From Micromonospora echinospora (GTDB lineage: Bacteria > Actinomycetota > Actinomycetes > Mycobacteriales > Micromonosporaceae), in NCBI RefSeq assembly GCF_014203425.1, contig NZ_JACHJC010000001.1, forward strand, positions 6,651,501-6,715,500: a stretch of DNA of 64,000 nt, read 5' to 3'. Under the pieces are notes generated by a model that was not told where the DNA came from, ran no database searches, and was given only the letters and a program-made list of their open reading frames with translations. How positions within the stretch are numbered: position 1 is the first letter of the stretch; each line of letters starts with the position of its first letter. Below are positions 58,675 to 64,000 of this stretch, one piece after another. The translations under genes and the position numbers were made by a program.

Positions 58675-59552
58675 CGGGCGGCCACCTTCCGGTATCGCAG
58701 GAGCAGCAGGCTGACGCAGCCGGCGACCAGCAGCACGGCGACCGCGGCGTAGACCGGCCCGAAGTCGCCGATCGGGATGCCGCCGCCCTGGCCCTGGGTC
58801 AGCGCGTCGCCGAGCGCCCAGTTGCCCACGCCGGCGACGAGCGTCGGCGGCGAGGCGAGGAACGCCAGCTCGTTGACTGTGGTCGACGGCAGGATGCTCA
58901 GTACGCCGACCACCGGCGTGGTCATCAGGAAGACTGCCACGATGCCGCCGGCGGCGAACGCGCGCTTGCCGGTGAGCGAGGCGACCAGCAGGGCGATCGA
59001 GCCGAACACCACCGCCCACAGCCCGGCGTAGAGCAGGCCGGGCAGCAGGTCGAGCAGCTCGTCCCACACCCCGCGTACGCCCCGGTTCGCGGTGAACGCG
59101 GCGCCGAGGAACATCACCAGCTGGGGGCCGCCGAGCAGCAGCCAGAGCGCTGTCACGAGCGCCAGTAGCTTGGACAGGGCGTAGTCGCCGCGCGGCAGCG
59201 GCCGGGAGAAGTACAGCGGCAGCACGCCGCTGCGCAGGTCGCGGGAGACCAGCTCGGGCGCGGCCACCGCGGCGAAGAAGATGACGAGCCAGCTCATCGC
59301 GTCGGCGAACTGGGCGTACGTCATCACCACCTCGCCGATCTGGCTGCGTACCGCGGTGAGCCCGGCGGCCACGACGGTGACCACGGCGACCACCAGCCAG
59401 GGGAAGATCTTCGCCTTGGCGCTGCGGCCGAACCCGAAGACGGTACGCACACCGTGCGCGTAGAGCGCGCCGAAGACCTGCCGGCGGCCGAGCCGCGGCC
59501 CGGTGTAGCGCTGGTAGCCGATGTCGTGGATGACCCCGGTTGCGTCAGACAT
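58671..59552 (-). CDS. ABC-2 type transporter permease
   Basis: A 293-residue permease with six hydrophobic segments. The N-terminus (HDIGYQRYTGPRLGR) and the PELVSRDLRSGVLPLYFSRP loop are typical for this actinobacterial ABC-2 subgroup. It overlaps the upstream ATPase gene by eight bases and the downstream ATPase by four. Confidence 0.91.
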   Translation of the reverse strand: MSDATGVIHDIGYQRYTGPRLGRRQVFGALYAHGVRTVFGFGRSAKAKIFPWLVVAVVTVVAAGLTAVRSQIGEVVMTYAQFADAMSWLVIFFAAVAAPELVSRDLRSGVLPLYFSRPLPRGDYALSKLLALVTALWLLLGGPQLVMFLGAAFTANRGVRGVWDELLDLLPGLLYAGLWAVVFGSIALLVASLTGKRAFAAGGIVAVFLMTTPVVGVLSILPSTTVNELAFLASPPTLVAGVGNWALGDALTQGQGGGIPIGDFGPVYAAVAVLLVAGCVSLLLLRYRKVAAR

Positions 59553-60459
59553 GGCTGGGCTCCCTCGTGGCGAAGAGCTCGGCCACCCGGTGCCGCCGCT
59601 GGTCCAGCCGGTGCAGCGGCAGGTCCAGCTCGGCGACCGCGCCGAGGATCTGGTCGTAGGTGGCGTCGTCGGCGAGCGGGACGAGCAGCAGCCGCCCGTC
59701 GCGGGTCACCGGCAGGTCGAGCGCGGCGAGCCGGGCGGCCAGCTCGTCGGTGCCCTCGCTCACCTCGACGGCGAGCACGTCGGTGGCGGTGGTCATGGCG
59801 GACACCCGGTCCGCGCGCAGCAACCGGCCGCCGTCGATGGCGACGAGCGTGTCGCAGATCCGCTCCACCTCGCCGAGCAGGTGCGAGCAGACCACCACCG
59901 AGATGCCGAATTCCGTGCCGATCCGGTGGATCAGCGCGAGCATGGCGTCCCGGCCGGCCGGGTCGAGGCCGTTGGTCGGCTCGTCGAGCAGCAGCAGATC
60001 GGGATCGTGTACGAGCGCCTGGGCGAGCTTGACCCGCTGCTTCATGCCGGTGGAGTAGCCACCGACGGCCCGGTGCCGCTCCTCGTGCAGGCCGACGTGG
60101 CGCAGCGCCTCGGAGGCGCGTTCCCGGGCGACGGTGCGCGGCAGCCCGCTGATCCGCCCCAGGTGGGTGACCAGCTCGGCGGCGGACAGGTCGGGCGGGA
60201 GGGCGTCGTGCTCGGGCATGTAGCCGACCCGGGCGCGGACCGCGGCCGGATCGGTGGTCGGGTCGAGGCCGAGCACCTGTACCCGGCCGCTGGTCGGCGG
60301 GAGCAGACCCAGCAGGATCTTGATCAGAGTGGACTTGCCGGCGCCGTTCGCGCCCACCAGCCCGATGATCCCCGGCTCGACCGACACGGTGAGGTCGGCC
60401 AACGCGGTGACCCGGCCTCCGTACGTCTTGGTCAGCGACTCGGTCGCGAGCAGTGTCAC
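59545..60459 (-). CDS. ABC transporter ATPase
   Basis: First gene of the four-gene operon, 304 residues. Walker A GANGAGKST, signature YSTGMKQR, Walker B LLLLDEPTNGLD, switch His in VCSHLLGEV. The GTG start at 60459 gives VTLLATESLTKTYGG. With the following permease it forms one transporter; the second ATPase/permease pair in the same operon suggests a four-component or twin exporter. Confidence 0.92.
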   Translation of the reverse strand: MTLLATESLTKTYGGRVTALADLTVSVEPGIIGLVGANGAGKSTLIKILLGLLPPTSGRVQVLGLDPTTDPAAVRARVGYMPEHDALPPDLSAAELVTHLGRISGLPRTVARERASEALRHVGLHEERHRAVGGYSTGMKQRVKLAQALVHDPDLLLLDEPTNGLDPAGRDAMLALIHRIGTEFGISVVVCSHLLGEVERICDTLVAIDGGRLLRADRVSAMTTATDVLAVEVSEGTDELAARLAALDLPVTRDGRLLLVPLADDATYDQILGAVAELDLPLHRLDQRRHRVAELFATREPSHV

Positions 60460-60642
60460 GCCGTTCAGCGTAGGACTCCGGCGCCGCGCCGGAGCCCGTC
60501 CTGACCCGGGCGATCCCCTGATCCCTCGGCTCCGGGCCCCCTAGGTGGCCCGGGACGGGGTAGCGGCGGCGTGAGGAAGCTGCCACCGTGTGTGGGCGGA
60601 ACGGACCGGGCGCCCCGGTCCGATCGGACCGTAGGGGGCGGT

Positions 60643-62190
60643 ATGAGCGGGGGAACCGACCGGCCGGCGGTGAGCGTCGTGGTGCCCACGTACAACTGCG
60701 GGGCCCACCTCGACCCGCTTGTCGCGTCGCTGTCGCGGCAGGGGCTGCCGCCCGGCGGATACGAGGTGATCTTCGCCGACGACGGATCGACCGACGACAC
60801 GCCGCGTCGCCTGGACGAGCTGGCCGCCGCCGACCCGCAGGTACGGGTGCTGCACCTGGAGCACTCGGGCTGGCCGTCGCACCCGCGCAACCAGGGGCTG
60901 GAGCAGGCGCGCGGCGAGTACGTCTTCTTCGCCGACGACGACGACTGGTTCGGCGACGAGGCGCTGGCCCGCCTGCACGCCTGCGCCCACGACCACGACG
61001 CGGACATCGTCATCGGGCGGATGATCGGGCACCGGCGGGGCGTACCGCGGGAGCTGTTCCGGGAGAACCGGTTCGACGCCACGCTGGCGAACGCGCCGCT
61101 GGCCGACAGCATGACCTGCCACAAGCTGTTCCGGCGGTCCTTCCTCGACCGGCACGGGCTGCGGTTCCCGGAGGGCCGTCCGCGACGCCTGGAGGACCAC
61201 CGGCTGATGGCGGCTGCCTATCTGCTCGCCGAGCGGGTCTGCGTGCTGGCCGACCACCCCTGCTACCACCACGCCCGCCGGGAGGACGCGGGCAACGTCA
61301 CCGCCACCCGGATGGACCCGGCGGAGTACTACGCGGCCCTCCGGAAGGCGCTGGACATCGTGGACGCCCACCGGCCGCCGGCCGCGGCCCGCCTCCGGCT
61401 GCACCGGCGCTGGCTGCGCAAGGAGATGCTGAACCGGCTGCGCGGGCAGGCCCTGCTGAGCGCGCCGGAGCACTGGGTCGAGCAGGTGGCGGACGAGGTG
61501 GGGCAGCTCGTGAAGGAGCGTGTCGCGCCGGACGCCGTCGCCGGGGTGCCGCCGATGTACCAGGTGATCGCCCATCTCGCCGCGCAGGGGCGGATGGCGG
61601 ACCTGCGCCGGCTGGCGGAGTGGGAGGTGAGTGTCCGGGCCCACGCCGCCGTCGACCGGTGGCAGGTGGAGGGACGGACGCTGACTGTCGCCGTCTCCGC
61701 CCACCTGCGCGCCGGCGACGAGCCGCTGCGCTTCGACGAGCGAGGGCTGCCGGTGCTCCCGGTGGCCGAGGCGACGCCCGACGGTGTCGTGATGCGGGCC
61801 GGCGGGGCGAGGACCGACGTCGTGATCCGCCGCCGGGAGACCCGGGAGGAGTTCTTCCTGCCGGTCGACGCCACCACCGAGCCGGCCGCCGACGGCCAGG
61901 TCTGCCACCGCAGCACCGCCACCGTCGACTTCGCGGCGCTCGACGGAGGCCGGGCCCGGGGCACCTGGGAGGTCCGGGCCCGGGTGATCCAGGCCGGGTG
62001 GGCCCTGGACGCGAACCTGCCGCTCGTGGTGCGCTGCGCGGCCGACGGCGGCCCGCCCCGGGTGGAGGACCCGCGCCGGCTCCGCGCCCGGATCCGGCGG
62101 GCGGTCCGGCGGATCCGGGATCGCACGCTCGGCCGGACGGCGCGCGCCGGGAGCCGTTCGCACGATCGACCGGCGGCGGCCCGCCGGTAA
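60643..62190 (+). CDS. Family 2 glycosyltransferase with C-terminal extension
   Basis: A 515-residue GT-A enzyme. SVVVPTYNCGAHLD and FADDGSTDDTP form the nucleotide-sugar site, and VFFADDDDWFGDEAL carries the DxD metal motif. RPRRLEDHRLMAAAY supplies the later ED acid. Residues ~330-480 form a beta-rich extra domain like the C-terminal domains of wall-polymer glycosyltransferases, and the end is Arg-rich. The ATG at 60643 follows GGGGGCGGT. No signal peptide or membrane helix; cytoplasmic. Acceptor unknown, possibly a wall polymer. Confidence 0.88.
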   Translation: MSGGTDRPAVSVVVPTYNCGAHLDPLVASLSRQGLPPGGYEVIFADDGSTDDTPRRLDELAAADPQVRVLHLEHSGWPSHPRNQGLEQARGEYVFFADDDDWFGDEALARLHACAHDHDADIVIGRMIGHRRGVPRELFRENRFDATLANAPLADSMTCHKLFRRSFLDRHGLRFPEGRPRRLEDHRLMAAAYLLAERVCVLADHPCYHHARREDAGNVTATRMDPAEYYAALRKALDIVDAHRPPAAARLRLHRRWLRKEMLNRLRGQALLSAPEHWVEQVADEVGQLVKERVAPDAVAGVPPMYQVIAHLAAQGRMADLRRLAEWEVSVRAHAAVDRWQVEGRTLTVAVSAHLRAGDEPLRFDERGLPVLPVAEATPDGVVMRAGGARTDVVIRRRETREEFFLPVDATTEPAADGQVCHRSTATVDFAALDGGRARGTWEVRARVIQAGWALDANLPLVVRCAADGGPPRVEDPRRLRARIRRAVRRIRDRTLGRTARAGSRSHDRPAAARR

Positions 62191-62320
62191 GGATTCGATG
62201 ACCCCGGTTCGTCCTCGGCGCTCTCGCCGGAACGCGCGATTACCGGGAGGCCGGGTGGCGCTCTCGACCGATCGCCGGTGGGCTGCGAAACTGTGTGCCG
62301 GCCGGCGAGTTGGGGGTTCG

Positions 62321-63850
62321 ATGAGCAACGGGTGGCTGCTGCCCGAGGACGTTCTGCGGGATGCGCCGTCGTACGCGCCCAGGCCCGCTGAGCTGGCCGA
62401 TCTCCAGTTGTTGCTGAGTGGGGCGTACGCGCCGCTCACCGGTTTCATGAGCCGGGCCGACCTGACCTCGCTGAGCCGGCGCGGCCGGCTGGCCGACGGC
62501 ACGCCGTGGCCGGTGCCGGTGACGCTCCAGGTGCCGGCCGCGCTGGCCGACGGGCTCGACCCGGCGGACCCGGCCCGCCGGGCGGTGGTGCTCACCGACG
62601 GCGAGGGTGCGCCGGTGGCGGCGATGGACGTGACAGACGTCTGGCCGGGCCGTGAGGGCATGGTGGGCGTCGGTGGCACCGTACGCCGCCTGGGCGACGG
62701 CGGCCACGGACCGTTCCAGCGCCTGCGGCGCGGCCCGGAGGAGGTACGCGGCCTGCTGCCGCCGGGCCGGGTGCTCGGGGTCTTCGCCGACCGTCCGCTG
62801 CACCGCCCGCAACTGGCGCAGATCGCGCACGCGGCCCGCACGCTCGGCGCGCACCTGCTGGTGCTGATCCCGGTGGGCGAGGGGTCGAGCGGTGGTCTGC
62901 CGTCCGAGGCGCTGGTGCGTACCGTGTTCGCCGCCCGCGACCGGATGCCCCCGGCGACGCTGGTGGCGGTGCCGCTGGCCCGTCGGCGCGACGAGATCAG
63001 CGACGCGCTGCTGCGGGCGCGGGTCGCCGCCGCGTACGGCGTGACCCACCTGCTCTCCACCGAGGGCATGCTCTCCGGCGCCGGCCTGCGCGTGCTGGTG
63101 CCCCGCGAGCTGGCCTACGACAACCGGGACGGGCAGTGGCGCTGGCGCGAGGACATCCCGCCGCGCAACCGCCGGCTGGCGCTGAGCGCGGAGGAGATCG
63201 ACGACCTGCTGGACCGGGGCTTCCCGCTGCCCGAGTGGCACACCCCGCCGGCGGTGGCGAAGGAACTGGTCCGGGCCCGCCCGCCGCGGCGGTACCGGGG
63301 TCTGGTGATCTTCCTGACCGGGCTGTCCGGCTCGGGCAAGTCGACCATCGCCCGGGGCCTGGCCGACGTGCTCCGCGAGCAGGGCGACCGCACTGTGACG
63401 CTGCTCGACGGCGACGTGGTGCGGCGGGAGCTCTCCGCCGGGCTCGGGTTCAGCAAGGCCGACCGGGATCTCAACGTGCGCCGGATCGGCTGGGTGGCCG
63501 CCGAGATCGCCCGGCACCGCGGGGTCGGCATCTGCTGCCCGATCGCGCCGTACGCGGCGGCCCGCGCCAACGCGCGGGAGATGGCCGAGGCGGCCGGCGC
63601 GGGCTTCCTGCTGGTCCACGTGGCGACGCCGCTCGAAGTCTGTGAGCAGCGCGACCGCAAGGGCCTGTACGCCCGCGCCCGGGCCGGCCTGCTCACCGGG
63701 ATGACCGGCATCGACGACCCGTACGAGGAGCCGACCGACGCCGATCTCGTGGTGGACACCTCCGACCTGTCCGTCGAGGAGGCCATCGGCCGGGTGATGG
63801 AACACCTCACCGAGACTGGCTGGGTGGAGCCCCGCCTCCAACCCGCCTGA
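62321..63850 (+). CDS. cysC: Adenylylsulfate kinase with degenerate ATP-sulfurylase-like N-terminal domain
   Basis: A 509-residue fusion. Residues ~330-500 are APS kinase: P-loop FLTGLSGSGKST, LLDGDVVRRELSAGLGFSKA and CPIAPYAAARANAR. It makes PAPS from APS. Residues 1-~320 have the PUA-like and catalytic layout of ATP sulfurylase (GAYAPLTGFMSRADL). However, the QxRN motif is absent (VFADRPLHRPQ stands in its place) and no GRDHAG-type motif is seen, so this domain is probably not a sulfurylase. No cysD/N or PAPS reductase genes are nearby. Confidence 0.9.
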   Translation: MSNGWLLPEDVLRDAPSYAPRPAELADLQLLLSGAYAPLTGFMSRADLTSLSRRGRLADGTPWPVPVTLQVPAALADGLDPADPARRAVVLTDGEGAPVAAMDVTDVWPGREGMVGVGGTVRRLGDGGHGPFQRLRRGPEEVRGLLPPGRVLGVFADRPLHRPQLAQIAHAARTLGAHLLVLIPVGEGSSGGLPSEALVRTVFAARDRMPPATLVAVPLARRRDEISDALLRARVAAAYGVTHLLSTEGMLSGAGLRVLVPRELAYDNRDGQWRWREDIPPRNRRLALSAEEIDDLLDRGFPLPEWHTPPAVAKELVRARPPRRYRGLVIFLTGLSGSGKSTIARGLADVLREQGDRTVTLLDGDVVRRELSAGLGFSKADRDLNVRRIGWVAAEIARHRGVGICCPIAPYAAARANAREMAEAAGAGFLLVHVATPLEVCEQRDRKGLYARARAGLLTGMTGIDDPYEEPTDADLVVDTSDLSVEEAIGRVMEHLTETGWVEPRLQPA

Positions 63851-63880
63851 CCGCCGGCCGCGTACCGGCACGTCAGCACC

Positions 63881-63915
63881 GACCGCCGTCGTCCAGCCTC
63901 TGGACGGCGGCGGTC
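63881..63915. terminator. Terminator after the APS kinase gene
   Basis: Arms GACCGCCGTCGTCCAG and CTGGACGGCGGCGGTC (one mismatch) with a CCT loop, 30 bases after the stop. The remaining ~85 bases to the window end are AT-richer (TAGTGTTCGTCTTTGTTGG) and may be the promoter of a gene outside the window. Confidence 0.85.
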
Positions 63916-64000
63916 TCGCGTCGTCCCTCATTGCGCGGTAGTGTTCGTCTTTGTTGGAACACGTTCGACCACGTGACATCGCGCGGTCGGTGACGCTCGG

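Noticed and set aside
60541..63069. Long minus-strand frame over the glycosyltransferase and APS kinase genes
   Set aside because: No recognisable motif and Arg/Ser/Pro composition; the plus-strand genes have clear catalytic motifs.

Overview
The window is 64 kb of high-GC actinobacterial chromosome. Strong third-position G/C bias, GTG/TTG/CTG starts, many apparently leaderless genes, a mycothiol biosynthesis gene (mshB), a mycobacterial Sdh1-type succinate dehydrogenase and long GC-rich hairpins between genes all point to a filamentous actinomycete. Overall style suggests Micromonosporaceae, most likely Micromonospora or a close relative; that genus assignment is inference.

Layout. 1-6.3 kb: a secreted S8 protease (cut by the left edge), a sugar O-acetyltransferase and a very large membrane protein with a hydrolase-like tail. 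6.3-13 kb: a five-gene minus-strand operon fdxA-dapC-tyrA-SIMPL-kinase, a plus-strand acetyltransferase, and an mshB operon with two small membrane proteins. 13-21.3 kb: a DPP-IV-like peptidase, a striking 53-base palindromic terminator, and a complete oligopeptide ABC importer (ATPases, permeases, lipoprotein). 21.5-29 kb: a Uma2 remnant, a tldD/tldE protease pair (each preceded by a near-identical 27-codon leader ORF) and the sdhCAB operon, whose iron-sulfur subunit has an extra His-rich tail. 29-36 kb: small housekeeping and stress genes (NUDIX, PH domain, SanA-like, methyltransferase, GNAT), then a YtrA-type regulator with its ABC transporter, a DinB-like protein and another NUDIX.

36-43.7 kb is the accessory part. 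Several orphan genes lead into an island whose ends are direct repeats of the 3' end of ychF (38810-38839 and 43663-43692). Next to the right repeat is the stump of a tyrosine integrase; just outside the left repeat is the tail of a second, related integrase, implying tandem accretion at one attachment site. Inside lies an IS3 element split by an IS110 element. The IS110 carries a structured 5' noncoding end that fits a bridge RNA: one loop matches the flanking target and another matches the opposite IS end. Beside it is a 0.53 kb mini-element with symmetric inverted ends around one orphan gene, then an orphan membrane protein and a frameshifted glycosyltransferase fragment.

43.7-64 kb returns to core genome: ychF, peptidase E, a MarR/EamA divergent pair with a clear operator, an Ada-AlkA fusion coupled to ogt, a heterodimeric ABC exporter with one degenerate ATP site, valS, a lipoprotein, a four-gene ABC-2 transporter operon, a family-2 glycosyltransferase, and an APS kinase fused to an ATP-sulfurylase-like domain that has lost its catalytic motifs. 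No rRNA, tRNA or CRISPR array was recognised.
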